From: an uncultured Bacteroidales bacterium
Lineage (GTDB): Bacteria > Bacteroidota > Bacteroidia > Bacteroidales > F082
Reading direction: 5' to 3'
Length of the DNA: 34,023 nucleotides
Assembly: GCA_947303085.1 (NCBI GenBank)
Contig: CAMYXP010000005.1
Span: 135,046-169,068 of the forward strand
A model generated the notes under the pieces. That model searched no databases. It saw only the letters and a program-made list of their open reading frames with translations, and had not been told where the DNA came from. Positions 15,461 to 23,541 of the stretch are shown here, piece by piece (position 1 is the first letter of the stretch; every line of letters starts with the position of its first letter). The position numbers and the translations under genes are program-made.

Positions 15461-17737
15461 ATGGCAAAAAAAGGAAAGACAAAGAAACGCGATGTAAAGG
15501 TCTACATGATAGTCCTGTGGACGTTATTTGTGCTGTTTGGACTGTCGATTTTCCTGCTTTTCCACGGCATTGTGCACGAATGGTTTGGTGAGATGCCATC
15601 GTTCGAGGAGCTTGAGAATCCTGAGACCAACCTCGCCACCGAGATCATCTCCGCCGACGGCAAGATTCTCGGAACTTATTATATCGAAAACCGTTCGAAC
15701 GTCAGCTATGAGGACATCTCCCCCGACCTCATCAACGCGCTCATCGCCATCGAGGACGTGCGTTTTTATGAGCACAGCGGCATCGACATGATAGCGTTGT
15801 TCAGGGTGGCCAAGGGCATAGCCACAGGCAACAGCGACCAGGGCGGCGGCTCCACCATCACCCAGCAGTTGGCCAAGAATCTCTTCCCTCGTGGAGAGAA
15901 TCTGAGCAAAACCAAGCTGGTAATCAGGAAGTTACAGGAATGGGTGACGGCGACTAAGCTCGAATATAACTATTCGAAAGACGAGATCATCGCGATGTAT
16001 TTGAACACTGTTTTCTACGGACACAACGCCTACGGCATCAAGAAGGCGGCTGAGACGTTTTTCAGCAAGGAGCCCGACGAGCTGACGATAGAAGAGGCGG
16101 CGTTGCTTGCCGGCGTCGTCAACGCGCCGACGAAGTTCAGTCCGCGACGAAATCCAAACAGCGCGTTGACACGACGAAACATCGTGCTTAAACGTATGGA
16201 AACCAACGGCTTCATCACCGAGCAGCAGTACGACTCCATCTCGCAGATACCTATCGACATGTCGCATTTCGGTGTGCTCGACCACAGGGCTGGACACGCC
16301 ACATATTTCCGCGAGTTTCTGCGCGGCATGATGCACGACTGGGCGAAGACACACTTCAAACCCGACGGGACACCTTATAATATCTATAAGGACGGCTTAC
16401 GCATCTACACCACCATCGACTCGAGGATGCAGCAATATGCCGAGGAGGCGGTGCGTGAACATCTGTCGCAAGACCTGCAGCCGGCGTTTTACCGCCATTG
16501 GAAAGGCGATCCGAAGGCACCGTTCGCTCTGCCGACCGAGGACGACGTGAAGAACATCATGACACTCTCGATGAAACGCTCGGAACGCTACCGTGTGCTG
16601 AGGAAAGCGGGCTACAGCATGGACTCCATCATCGCCAACTTCAACACCCCGATACCGATGACGGTGTTCTCGTGGGACGGCCCAATTGACACCGTGTTCA
16701 CCCCGATGGACTCGATTCGTTACTACAAATATTTTCTGCAGTCGGCGCTGATGTCGGTGGAGACCGGCACAGGCTACGTGAGAGCTTACGTCGGCGGCAA
16801 CGAGTACCGTTTCTTCCAATACGACCACGTGACGCAGGCCAAGCGACAGGTCGGCTCGACATTCAAGCCGTTCCTCTATTCGCTGGCGATGCAGGAAGGC
16901 GAATACACGCCATGCACCATGGTGCCTAACATCAGCTACAGCATACAGCTGCCCGACGGAAAGTTCTGGGAGCCAAATGACTCAGGCAGAAACAAGTTCG
17001 GCGAAGAGGTGACGTTGAGATGGGCGTTGGCGCATTCCAACAACCGCATCTCGGCTTATCTGATGAAACGTTTCGGTCCGGAGGCTGTGATACAGATGGC
17101 TCGCAGGATGGGTGTCACATCCGACATTCCGGCGGTGCCATCGATATGCCTCGGCGTGTGTGATATCTCGCTCTACGAGATGGTGGGCGCGATGAGCACC
17201 TTCGCAAATAGAGGCGTCTACGTGAAGCCTATCTTCATCACGAAGATCGAAGACAAGAACGGTAATGTCATCGAGACGTTCAAGGCCGAGCAGCATGAGG
17301 CTATGGACGACGTGACGGCGTATAAGATGATTGAGTTGATGAAAGGCGTTGTGTATGAAGGCACTGGCGTGAGGTTGAGATTTAAATACGGATTGCGCAA
17401 CCCGATTGCAGGCAAGACCGGCACCACACAAAACCAGAGCGACGGATGGTTTATGGGCATCACCCCTGACCTCACAACGGGCGTGTGGACAGGCGCCGAG
17501 GACCGCTCGGTGCATTTCAAGACGATATCGCTCGGACAGGGCTCGAATATGGCGTTGCCTATCTGGGCTTTATATATGAAGAAGGTGTACGCCGACCCGA
17601 CGCTGCACATCAGCCAGGGCGACTTCACGAAGCCGTGGTCGAATGTCGATCTGGATTTCGACTGCGACAAATACGAGGAGGAGCAGAAGGTTGAGTCGAC
17701 GACGGCAGAGGAAGAAGAAGAGGAAGACGAATTTTAA
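15461..17737 (+). CDS. mrcA: Bifunctional penicillin-binding protein 1A (transglycosylase/transpeptidase)
   Basis: The 758-residue class A PBP builds peptidoglycan from lipid II and cross-links it. A single membrane anchor (about residues 14-35) precedes the GT51 transglycosylase domain with catalytic E98 (IAIEDVRFYEHSGID), GGGSTITQQLAKNLF, and the NTVFYGHNAYGI motif. The transpeptidase domain has all three active-site motifs: S466-T-F-K469, S526-N-N528 and K652-T-G-T655. The C-terminus is a short poly-Glu tail (TTAEEEEEEDEF). Length is normal for the family. The ATG lies 3 bases after the gldH stop. Confidence 0.96.
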   Translation: MAKKGKTKKRDVKVYMIVLWTLFVLFGLSIFLLFHGIVHEWFGEMPSFEELENPETNLATEIISADGKILGTYYIENRSNVSYEDISPDLINALIAIEDVRFYEHSGIDMIALFRVAKGIATGNSDQGGGSTITQQLAKNLFPRGENLSKTKLVIRKLQEWVTATKLEYNYSKDEIIAMYLNTVFYGHNAYGIKKAAETFFSKEPDELTIEEAALLAGVVNAPTKFSPRRNPNSALTRRNIVLKRMETNGFITEQQYDSISQIPIDMSHFGVLDHRAGHATYFREFLRGMMHDWAKTHFKPDGTPYNIYKDGLRIYTTIDSRMQQYAEEAVREHLSQDLQPAFYRHWKGDPKAPFALPTEDDVKNIMTLSMKRSERYRVLRKAGYSMDSIIANFNTPIPMTVFSWDGPIDTVFTPMDSIRYYKYFLQSALMSVETGTGYVRAYVGGNEYRFFQYDHVTQAKRQVGSTFKPFLYSLAMQEGEYTPCTMVPNISYSIQLPDGKFWEPNDSGRNKFGEEVTLRWALAHSNNRISAYLMKRFGPEAVIQMARRMGVTSDIPAVPSICLGVCDISLYEMVGAMSTFANRGVYVKPIFITKIEDKNGNVIETFKAEQHEAMDDVTAYKMIELMKGVVYEGTGVRLRFKYGLRNPIAGKTGTTQNQSDGWFMGITPDLTTGVWTGAEDRSVHFKTISLGQGSNMALPIWALYMKKVYADPTLHISQGDFTKPWSNVDLDFDCDKYEEEQKVESTTAEEEEEEDEF

Positions 17738-17744
17738 AATACAA

Positions 17745-17775
17745 TTGTCATTCCTCACTACGTTCGGAATGACAA
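17745..17775. repeat. GTCATTCC palindrome between PBP1A and obg
   Basis: TTGTCATTCC (17745-17754) and GGAATGACAA (17766-17775) form a perfect 10-bp stem around TCACTACGTTC. From memory, TTGTCATTCC...ACGTAGTGAGG-type palindromes are dispersed in many bacterial genomes. No strong T run follows, so termination is doubtful. Confidence 0.7.
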
Positions 17776-17793
17776 GCAAGGAACATATTTTTT

Positions 17794-18786
17794 ATGGCAA
17801 GTTCAAATTTTGTTGATTACGTAAAGATATTCTGTCGTTCAGGCAAGGGCGGCAATGGCGCCATGCATTTCAACCGCGCGAAATACGTGCCGAAGGGCGG
17901 TCCTGACGGCGGCGACGGCGGCAAGGGCGGCGACGTGATTTTGAAAGGCAACGCTCAGCTGTGGACGCTGCTGCACCTGCGTTACACCAAGCACCTCTTC
18001 GCCGGCGACGGCGAGTCGGGTGGCGCCAACCAGAGGACAGGCGCACAAGGCAACGACGCCGTGATTGAGGTGCCGCTGGGATCCATGGCATACGACGCCG
18101 AGACACACGAGCTGCTGGGCGAGGTGACGGAAGACGGACAGGAGATCTCCATCATGAAAGGCGGACGAGGCGGCAAAGGCAACACATTCTTCAAGACAGC
18201 GACACTGCAGGCACCGAAGTTCTCGCAGCCAGGCGAGCCGGCAGAGGAACGCTGGATCATCATCGAACTGAAACTCCTTGCTGACGTGGGTCTCGTAGGC
18301 TTCCCGAACGCAGGAAAATCGACGTTACTGTCGGTGGTATCGGCAGCAAAACCTGAGATTGCCGATTATCCGTTTACCACGTTGACGCCGAATTTGGGCA
18401 TTGTGCCATATTACGATTTCAAGTCGTTCATCATGGCCGATATCCCTGGAATCATTGAAGGCGCTTCAGACGGTAAAGGACTGGGAATCAGATTCTTACG
18501 CCATATCGAACGAAACTCTATATTGCTGTTCCTCGTCGCAGCCGACAGTCCGGATGTGAAAGAAGCATACGATGTCTTGTTAAACGAGTTGAAGCAATAC
18601 AATCCGGAATTGCTGGATAAGAAACGTATTTTGGCTGTCAGCAAGTGCGATTTGATTGACGAAGACATGAAGAAAGATATTAAGAAACACCTGCCGAAGA
18701 AGGTGCCGCATCTGTTTATCAGCTCGGCAACAGGCGAAGGAATTAAAGAGCTGAAGGATTTGATTTGGCTTTCATTAAGTGAATAA
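17794..18786 (+). CDS. obg: Obg/CgtA GTPase, ribosome assembly
   Basis: The 330-residue protein has the glycine-rich Obg fold (about residues 4-160: CRSGKGGNGAMHFNRAKYVP, GGPDGGDGGKGGDV, GGRGGKGN) and then the G domain with G1 GFPNAGKST, switch region DYPFTTLTPNLG, G3 DIPGIIEGAS, and G4 as SKCD in place of the usual NKxD. Obg binds the 50S subunit during late assembly and responds to (p)ppGpp. The C-terminal OCT domain found in Bacillus Obg is absent, so the protein ends soon after the G domain. The stop overlaps the next start by one base (TAATG), so the PAP2 gene is translationally coupled. Confidence 0.95.
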   Translation: MASSNFVDYVKIFCRSGKGGNGAMHFNRAKYVPKGGPDGGDGGKGGDVILKGNAQLWTLLHLRYTKHLFAGDGESGGANQRTGAQGNDAVIEVPLGSMAYDAETHELLGEVTEDGQEISIMKGGRGGKGNTFFKTATLQAPKFSQPGEPAEERWIIIELKLLADVGLVGFPNAGKSTLLSVVSAAKPEIADYPFTTLTPNLGIVPYYDFKSFIMADIPGIIEGASDGKGLGIRFLRHIERNSILLFLVAADSPDVKEAYDVLLNELKQYNPELLDKKRILAVSKCDLIDEDMKKDIKKHLPKKVPHLFISSATGEGIKELKDLIWLSLSE

Positions 18787-19340
18787 TGTTAAACGACCTC
18801 GATCATCAGCTTTTTCTGTTCCTCAACGGCTTGCACGTTGGGTGGCTCGACCCTGTGATGACGTTTATCTCGTCGGAGCTGGGCTGGTTGCCGTTTTATG
18901 CAGTGCTGGTGTTCTTGGTTTTTTACAAATATCGTTGGAAGGGGCTGTGGATTCTCCTTGGTGTGGCGGTGGTCATCACCTGCTCCGACCAGATTTCGGC
19001 TCACGTTTTCAAGCCCATTTTTCACCGACTTCGCCCCTGCTACGACCCATTGATTGAGGACTTGGTGCATCTGCCGAAAGGCAAGCCCGGCGGACATTAC
19101 GGGTTTATCTCATCACATGCCGCCAATACTTTTGCTTTGGCGTCGTTCATCTACATAACGATGCGGCAACACTACAAAAAAATCGGTTGGTTGATGTTCA
19201 GTTGGGCCGCTGTGGTTTCTTATAGCAGAATTTACATGGGAGTGCATTTCCCAGGCGATATTATTTGCGGCGCGGCAGTAGGAATGATGCTGGGGTTTGG
19301 AATCGGATATGCTTTAATCGCGTTAAAGCGACTGCCTTAA
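18786..19340 (+). CDS. PAP2-family membrane phosphatase
   Basis: The 184-residue membrane protein has about five hydrophobic segments and the three PAP2 signature motifs: KPIFHRLRPC (KxxxxxxRP), SSHAANT (normally PSGH, here SSHA), and SRIYMGVHFPGDI (SRxxxxxHxxxD). Family members dephosphorylate lipid phosphates such as undecaprenyl pyrophosphate or phosphatidylglycerol phosphate, or lipid A. Its location after PBP1A and obg makes undecaprenyl-PP recycling attractive, but that is inference. The start overlaps the obg stop. The last codons (ALKRLP) lie in a TTAAAGCG/TTAAGG word array that continues beyond the stop. Confidence 0.9.
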   Translation: MLNDLDHQLFLFLNGLHVGWLDPVMTFISSELGWLPFYAVLVFLVFYKYRWKGLWILLGVAVVITCSDQISAHVFKPIFHRLRPCYDPLIEDLVHLPKGKPGGHYGFISSHAANTFALASFIYITMRQHYKKIGWLMFSWAAVVSYSRIYMGVHFPGDIICGAAVGMMLGFGIGYALIALKRLP

Positions 19341-19395
19341 AGCGGCCGCATTAAGGGCTTTAACGCCATTAAGGATGCCGCTTAAGGGAGTTAAG
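19313..19395. repeat. TTAAAGCG/TTAAGG word array and hairpin at the PAP2 gene end
   Basis: Words such as GCTTTAA, TTAAAGCG, TTAAGGG and TTAAGG repeat from inside the PAP2 gene to the next stop. Within it CCTTAAAGCGGC (19335-19346) pairs with GCCGCTTAAGG (19377-19387) with one bulged base, giving a terminator-like hairpin. Confidence 0.55.
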
Positions 19396-19396
19396 G

Positions 19397-19807
19397 TTAT
19401 AATGGAAACTCAGTAATTGCTTCTATTCTCCCCTCCTTCACTTTATAGCAAAACATCGTTTTCCCATTCGTCAATGTGAGATATTTCACGTTCAGGCCTG
19501 AATAATATCTTATTGCCTGGTCTAATACTTTTTCGGTTATCGGCACTGATTCCGCTTTGCATTCGACAATCATCTGCGGCTCGCCGAGGTTGTTAAAAAC
19601 AACAATATCGGCACGCTTCGGGAGGTTATTTACCTTAATTGAATACTCCACTGCAATGAGTCCGGCGGCGACTTTTCGTGTCTCTACGAGATAATGCAGC
19701 GTTTTTTGGCGCACCTGCTCCTCGGGAGTAAGCGCAACATATTGCTTTCGCAGCGGATCGAAAACGACTGTTTTGTTGTCGACACTTGATGTTTTGAACC
19801 ATTCCAT
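19397..19807 (-). CDS. Small protein with HsdR N-terminal-type (PD-(D/E)xK) domain
   Basis: This 136-residue protein matches the stand-alone HSDR_N_2-type domain: QVRQKTLHYLVE, then R65-A-D67-IVVFN, then IVE82-C-K84, which is the D...ExK pattern of the nuclease fold. In type I restriction enzymes such a domain carries DNA cleavage, but no helicase, methylase or specificity subunit is present here, so restriction by this gene alone is unlikely. It starts 3 bases after the higA stop on the same strand and is probably the third gene of that operon. Stand-alone copies are common in Bacteroidota; their function is unknown to me. Confidence 0.85.
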   Translation of the reverse strand: MEWFKTSSVDNKTVVFDPLRKQYVALTPEEQVRQKTLHYLVETRKVAAGLIAVEYSIKVNNLPKRADIVVFNNLGEPQMIVECKAESVPITEKVLDQAIRYYSGLNVKYLTLTNGKTMFCYKVKEGRIEAITEFPL

Positions 19808-19810
19808 ATC

Positions 19811-20206
19811 TCAGAAAGCGCAAGCCCAACCAAACTTCCTTACTAAATCTAAAAGAAGGCTTTTATCATCAGAAGGAATTGTCAGTCTGACAGTTTCACT
19901 TTTATTATCACGTTTTGCGATATTTGCAACATCAATATCATATTTAGTTTGCATATTCATCCAAAATGTTGCAGGGATACCCATAACTTTCTCGAGAGCC
20001 ATGGCAAAAGTCAGCGATAATGAGCGTTTACCGTTAATAGTCTCGCTAATGACAGATTGTTGAATGCCCGTCAATTCTTCAAGTTGCTTTTGAGTCATAT
20101 GACGCTCTTTCAATTCATCTTTAATAAGTTCACCAGGATGCGTTGCAGCAAATGGCGTTAGATTGTTAGCTATCATATTGTCCGGTTTTCCTTTGATATG
20201 TATCAT
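19811..20206 (-). CDS. higA: HigA-type antitoxin (XRE family)
   Basis: The 131-residue protein has an XRE helix-turn-helix at about residues 36-70 (MTQKQLEELTGIQQSVISET) preceded by the HigA mark HPGELIKDELKER and followed by MALEKVMGIPATFWMNMQ. HigA-type antitoxins bind the HigB mRNase and repress their own operon. The C-terminal 35 residues are an extension beyond the HTH. Translation may begin at Met11 (MIANN) instead of Met1. The start is 2 bases after the higB stop. Its toxin partner is interrupted by a TAG, so the antitoxin may be a remnant or may now serve as a plain regulator. Confidence 0.9.
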   Translation of the reverse strand: MIHIKGKPDNMIANNLTPFAATHPGELIKDELKERHMTQKQLEELTGIQQSVISETINGKRSLSLTFAMALEKVMGIPATFWMNMQTKYDIDVANIAKRDNKSETVRLTIPSDDKSLLLDLVRKFGWACAF

Positions 20207-20208
20207 AA

Positions 20209-20529
20209 TTATTTTTTGTAATGGTTTGTCAATTCAACTATATTGCAAATTGTAGCAATTTTTTGTCCTTCCTCAATTTCCTCAAAAAACTCTATGCGAT
20301 ATTTATCGTTAACTCTAACTGATGAAAAACCCTTTTTATTCCCTTCAAGATGCTCATAATGAAGACTGCCAATGCGTGCCAAATCATTAACACTATTGGC
20401 ATTTATTATCATATTAATGACTTTCACATATCTTGAAACTATATCTGGTTGAAACCGATGCTATTTGTCAGATGTTTTGCCATCAATATAGAGTTCTTTT
20501 AAATAATCTTTTTCAAAAATCACTACCAT
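20209..20529 (-). pseudogene. higB: HigB/RelE-type toxin gene with an in-frame TAG at codon 23
   Basis: From the ATG at 20527-20529 the frame reads MVVIFEKDYLKELYIDGKTS followed by DK, then TAG at 20461-20463, and continues in the same frame as HRFQPDIVSRYVKVINMII to a stop at 20209-20211. Without the TAG the product would be 106 residues, normal for HigB-type mRNases, with the family marks LHYEHLEGNKKGFSSVRVN, YRIEF and ICNIVELTNHYKK. TAG is a single base from AAG (Lys) or CAG (Gln). A GTG at 20427 could restart a 72-residue fragment lacking the N-terminus. A -7 box (TATCTTTG) precedes the ATG, so the operon is still transcribed. TAG ends other genes in the window, so recoding is unlikely. 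A sequencing error cannot be excluded. Confidence 0.85.
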
Positions 20530-20537
20530 ATCGACTG

Positions 20538-20545
20538 CAAAGATA
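20538..20545 (-). promoter_or_regulatory. -7 box of the higBA operon
   Basis: The minus strand reads TATCTTTG, 8 bases before the higB ATG. Confidence 0.55.
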
Positions 20546-20591
20546 TAAAATATTTTAATATTATTCGCGTTTTTGTGATATTTTTTATAAA

Positions 20592-20623
20592 AAAATTGGG
20601 CGTAAAGTTTTACGCCCAATTTT
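20592..20623 (-). terminator. Intrinsic terminator of rocD
   Basis: AAAATTGGGCGTAAA (20592-20606) and TTTACGCCCAATTTT (20609-20623) form a perfect 15-bp stem with A and T runs on both sides, 20 bases past the rocD stop. Confidence 0.85.
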
Positions 20624-20643
20624 CTGCTATTATATAATAAAGC

Positions 20644-21870
20644 TTAGAACGACATTATCGATTTCTTAATTCTCTCGATAGCGTCTCTCAGTTCGGCTTC
20701 GGTGATCACTAATGGTGGAGCGAAGCGGATGATGTGCTGGTGGGTTGGCTTTGCGAGGATGCCGTTGTCGCGCATCTTCAAGCACACATCCCATGCCTCT
20801 TTGCCGTTCATAGGCTTGATAATCACTGCGTTGAGCAAACCTTTACCGCGCACCTTCTGAATCATCGGGTGGTTGATCTTCATGATTTCCTCACGGAAAA
20901 TCTTACCGAGACGCTCAGCGTTCTCCATCAAATGTTCGTCTTTGATGACCTGCAATGCAGCGATAGAAACTCTTGCTGCGATTGGATTACCGCCGAATGT
21001 TGAACCGTGCTCACCCGGTTTGATGTTCATCATGATTGGGTCGTCGCAAAGCACTGCTGATACTGGCACTACGCCGCCGCCGAGAGCCTTACCGAGGATA
21101 AGGATGTCAGGACGAACGCCTTCGTGGTCGCAAGCGAGCATCTTACCTGTACGGGCGATACCAGCCTGAACCTCATCGGCCATGAACAAAACGTTGTATT
21201 TCTTGCAGATGTCGTAGCATTTCTTCAGATAACCTTCATCCGGAACGTAAACGCCAGCTTCACCCTGGATTGGCTCCAACAGGAAACCTGCAATCTTCTT
21301 GCCGTCCTTTGCGAGAACCTTCTCTAATGCGTCAGGATCGTTGTAAGGAATGCGGATGAAACCTGGTGTCAAAGGACCGTAGTTTGCATATGAATCAGGG
21401 TCGTTCGACATGGTGATGATGGTGATGGTGCGGCCGTGGAAGTTACCTTCGCAGCAAACGATTGTCACCTCGTCATTCGGGATGCCTTTGCAAACTGTAC
21501 CCCAACGACGTGCGAGCTTCAGAGCTGTCTCGTCGGCCTCAGCGCCTGTGTTCATTGGCAAAACCTTGTCGTAGCCGAAATATTCGGTGACATATTTTTC
21601 CCACGGACCGAGAGCGTCGTTATAGAAAGCGCGTGAACTAAGTGTCAGTTTCTCAGCCTGTTCAGTCATAGCCTTGATGATTGCAGGGTGGCAGTGTCCC
21701 TGGTTGACAGCTGAATATGCTGACAAGAAATCGTAATATTCCTTGCCTTCCACGTCCCAAACTTTGGCACCTTTACCTTTTGCCAAAACAACTGGAAGCG
21801 GGTGATAGTTGTGAGCACCATAGCGGGCTTCCATGTCCATGTAATCTTGTGAAGTCATTTTCTGTGACAT
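20644..21870 (-). CDS. rocD: Ornithine aminotransferase (ornithine-oxo-acid transaminase)
   Basis: This 408-residue class III PLP enzyme converts ornithine and 2-oxoglutarate to glutamate semialdehyde and glutamate, linking arginine and proline metabolism. The PLP lysine is K261 ([10 protein letters not shown]), preceded by ADEVQAG with D232, and the N-terminal half has [17 protein letters not shown] and NFHGRTI. The motif [13 protein letters not shown] and the ending APPLVIT place it with RocD and not with acetylornithine aminotransferase. It is a single-gene unit with its own -7 box at 21930-21937 and terminator at 20592-20623. Confidence 0.94.
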   Translation of the reverse strand: MSQKMTSQDYMDMEARYGAHNYHPLPVVLAKGKGAKVWDVEGKEYYDFLSAYSAVNQGHCHPAIIKAMTEQAEKLTLSSRAFYNDALGPWEKYVTEYFGYDKVLPMNTGAEADETALKLARRWGTVCKGIPNDEVTIVCCEGNFHGRTITIITMSNDPDSYANYGPLTPGFIRIPYNDPDALEKVLAKDGKKIAGFLLEPIQGEAGVYVPDEGYLKKCYDICKKYNVLFMADEVQAGIARTGKMLACDHEGVRPDILILGKALGGGVVPVSAVLCDDPIMMNIKPGEHGSTFGGNPIAARVSIAALQVIKDEHLMENAERLGKIFREEIMKINHPMIQKVRGKGLLNAVIIKPMNGKEAWDVCLKMRDNGILAKPTHQHIIRFAPPLVITEAELRDAIERIKKSIMSF

Positions 21871-21929
21871 AAAATCCTAATTTTAAATGTTAATATTTTT
21901 TTGAATTGTTAATTTTTCTAAATAGTCCA

Positions 21930-21937
21930 CAAAGTTA
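21930..21937 (-). promoter_or_regulatory. -7 box of rocD
   Basis: The minus strand reads TAACTTTG, about 60 bases upstream of the rocD ATG. Confidence 0.55.
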
Positions 21938-21962
21938 ATGATAATTTTTGTTTAAAAAACAT

Positions 21963-21970
21963 TATCTTTG
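21963..21970 (+). promoter_or_regulatory. -7 box of yicC
   Basis: TATCTTTG lies 19 bases upstream of the ATG at 21990. An in-frame ATG at 21948 lies upstream of this box and is therefore not used. Confidence 0.6.
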
Positions 21971-21989
21971 CAAAAAATTATTTTTGAAA

Positions 21990-22859
21990 ATGATTCGTTC
22001 GATGACAGGCTACGGCAAAGCCGAGCAGATTTTTAAGACAAACAACATCTCTGTTGAGATTAAGACATTGAACAGCAAGCAGTTAGACCTTATTGTAAAG
22101 CTTCCGCAAGAGCTCAAGGCTAACGAATTTGAATATCGTAACGAGATCGCGACACGCCTGCAACGCGGTAAAGTCGATGTGCTGATGACCATCACTAACA
22201 CCGACGTGGCGCAAAATACTCATATTGAAAAAGAGGTTGTGGCGTCGTATCTCGAGCAAATCGGCAATATTTCGAAGGAATATAACATTCCGGAATCTAA
22301 AGATATTGCGGCGATAGTGTTCAGAATGCCGGGCATTTTCGTGTCGCCGGAGCAGGATTACGACGAGGAGTTTCTTGAAAAGATAAAGGAGACATTGGTG
22401 AAAGCCATTGAAATCACTGACGATTTCAGAGCCAAAGAAGGCGAGATTCTGAAAAAAGATTTGCTGAAGCATGTCGATTTGATCCTCGGCTATCTCGGCG
22501 AGGTGGAGCCTTTCGAGAAGAACCGCCACGAGGTGATAAAAGGCCGTCTTCTCAAGAATTTACAGGACTTCACAAGCGGCGACTACGACGAAAACCGCTT
22601 CGAGCAGGAGCTGATTTTCTATCTTGAAAAACTCGACATCACTGAGGAAAAGGTTCGTCTCCGCAAGCACTGCGACTATTTCAAGGAAAGCATCGACGAG
22701 GAAGGCGCCGGCAAGAAACTCGGCTTCATAGCCCAGGAGATGGGACGTGAGATCAACACCCTCGGCTCGAAAGCCAACGACGCTGATATTCAACGTCTTG
22801 TGGTGAAAATGAAGGACGAACTGGAGAAGATTAAGGAACAGTTATTTAATATACTTTAA
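21990..22859 (+). CDS. yicC: YicC/YloC-family endoribonuclease
   Basis: The 289-residue protein begins MIRSMTGYGKA, the diagnostic YicC start, contains VEIKTLNSKQLDLIVKLP and NEIATRLQRGKVDV, and ends in the conserved DUF1732-type segment (GKKLGFIAQEMGREINTLGS, KANDADIQRLVVKMKDELEK). Family members YicC and YloC are reported endoribonucleases; in E. coli YicC affects the stability of the small RNA RyhB. The gene is followed by nadD. In Bacteroides that I know of, gmk (guanylate kinase) lies between these two genes, and it is absent here. Confidence 0.93.
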   Translation: MIRSMTGYGKAEQIFKTNNISVEIKTLNSKQLDLIVKLPQELKANEFEYRNEIATRLQRGKVDVLMTITNTDVAQNTHIEKEVVASYLEQIGNISKEYNIPESKDIAAIVFRMPGIFVSPEQDYDEEFLEKIKETLVKAIEITDDFRAKEGEILKKDLLKHVDLILGYLGEVEPFEKNRHEVIKGRLLKNLQDFTSGDYDENRFEQELIFYLEKLDITEEKVRLRKHCDYFKESIDEEGAGKKLGFIAQEMGREINTLGSKANDADIQRLVVKMKDELEKIKEQLFNIL

Positions 22860-22870
22860 GACGGAAAAAT

Positions 22871-22929
22871 ATGCAAAAAATAGCAGGCCTTGCGTCAAGC
22901 AGAAAAAATCAGCCTGCGGCTTTTTGCAT
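22871..22929 (+). promoter_or_regulatory. Long interrupted hairpin between yicC and nadD
   Basis: ATGCAAAAA (22871-22879) pairs with TTTTTGCAT (22921-22929), and GCAGGC (22883-22888) with GCCTGC (22912-22917). It ends 21 bases before the nadD ATG and could act as an attenuator, a processing site or a partial terminator. The role is not shown by sequence. Confidence 0.55.
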
Positions 22930-22950
22930 AGTTTGGAGTCGCCAGAAAAC

Positions 22951-23541
22951 ATGAAAGAAAAAATCGGCTTGTTTTTCGGGTCATTCAACCCAATTCATAA
23001 TGGCCACCTGATGCTTGCGAATTACCTCGCGGAATATGGTGACATGGATGAGATTTGGTTTGTGGTGTCGCCGCAGAACCCGTTCAAGGACAAGAAGTCG
23101 CTGCTTGCCGACCGTCATCGCATGTACATGGTTGAGCTGGCCATCAAGGGCGAAGAGCGTTTTCAGGTTTGCGACATCGAATTCTACATGCCACAGCCGT
23201 CGTACACCATCGACACGCTGACAAGGTTGCAGGAGCGTCATCCGAACACCGATTTTTACCTTATTTGTGGCATGGACAGCCTCGAGACATTCCCGAAATG
23301 GAAAAACTACGAGATGATTTTGAAGTATCACCATTTGCTCGTTTATCCGCGCAAAGGCTACAGCAGCAATGAGTTAGCGAATCATCCGTCGGTAAAGATT
23401 ATTGAAGCGCCCGAGATTGAGGTGTCGTCGACATTTATCAGAAACGCCATCGCCGAGGGCAAGGATGTGCGCTATTTCATGCCGAAAGATGTGGCGCAGT
23501 ACATAGTGGACATGCACTTTTACGAGAAAAAAGAGAAATAA
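22951..23541 (+). CDS. nadD: Nicotinate-nucleotide adenylyltransferase
   Basis: The 196-residue protein adenylates nicotinate mononucleotide to deamido-NAD. It has the nucleotidyltransferase motif GSFNPIHNGHL near residue 10, VVSPQNPFKDKK, SYTIDTLTRL and the late motif SSTFIRNAI (the SxTxxR signature). The ATG at 22951 is preferred over the in-frame TTG at 22924, which lies inside the hairpin arm and would add nine non-family residues. The stop abuts the stop of the convergent alkylation repair gene with no base between. Confidence 0.94.
   Translation: MKEKIGLFFGSFNPIHNGHLMLANYLAEYGDMDEIWFVVSPQNPFKDKKSLLADRHRMYMVELAIKGEERFQVCDIEFYMPQPSYTIDTLTRLQERHPNTDFYLICGMDSLETFPKWKNYEMILKYHHLLVYPRKGYSSNELANHPSVKIIEAPEIEVSSTFIRNAIAEGKDVRYFMPKDVAQYIVDMHFYEKKEK

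Noticed and set aside
20461..20463. TAG in higB read as a sense codon (recoding or altered genetic code)
   Set aside because: TAG ends other intact genes here (10383-10385, 26738-26740, 12165-12167 on the minus strand), and no recoding element is visible, so a nonsense change is simpler.
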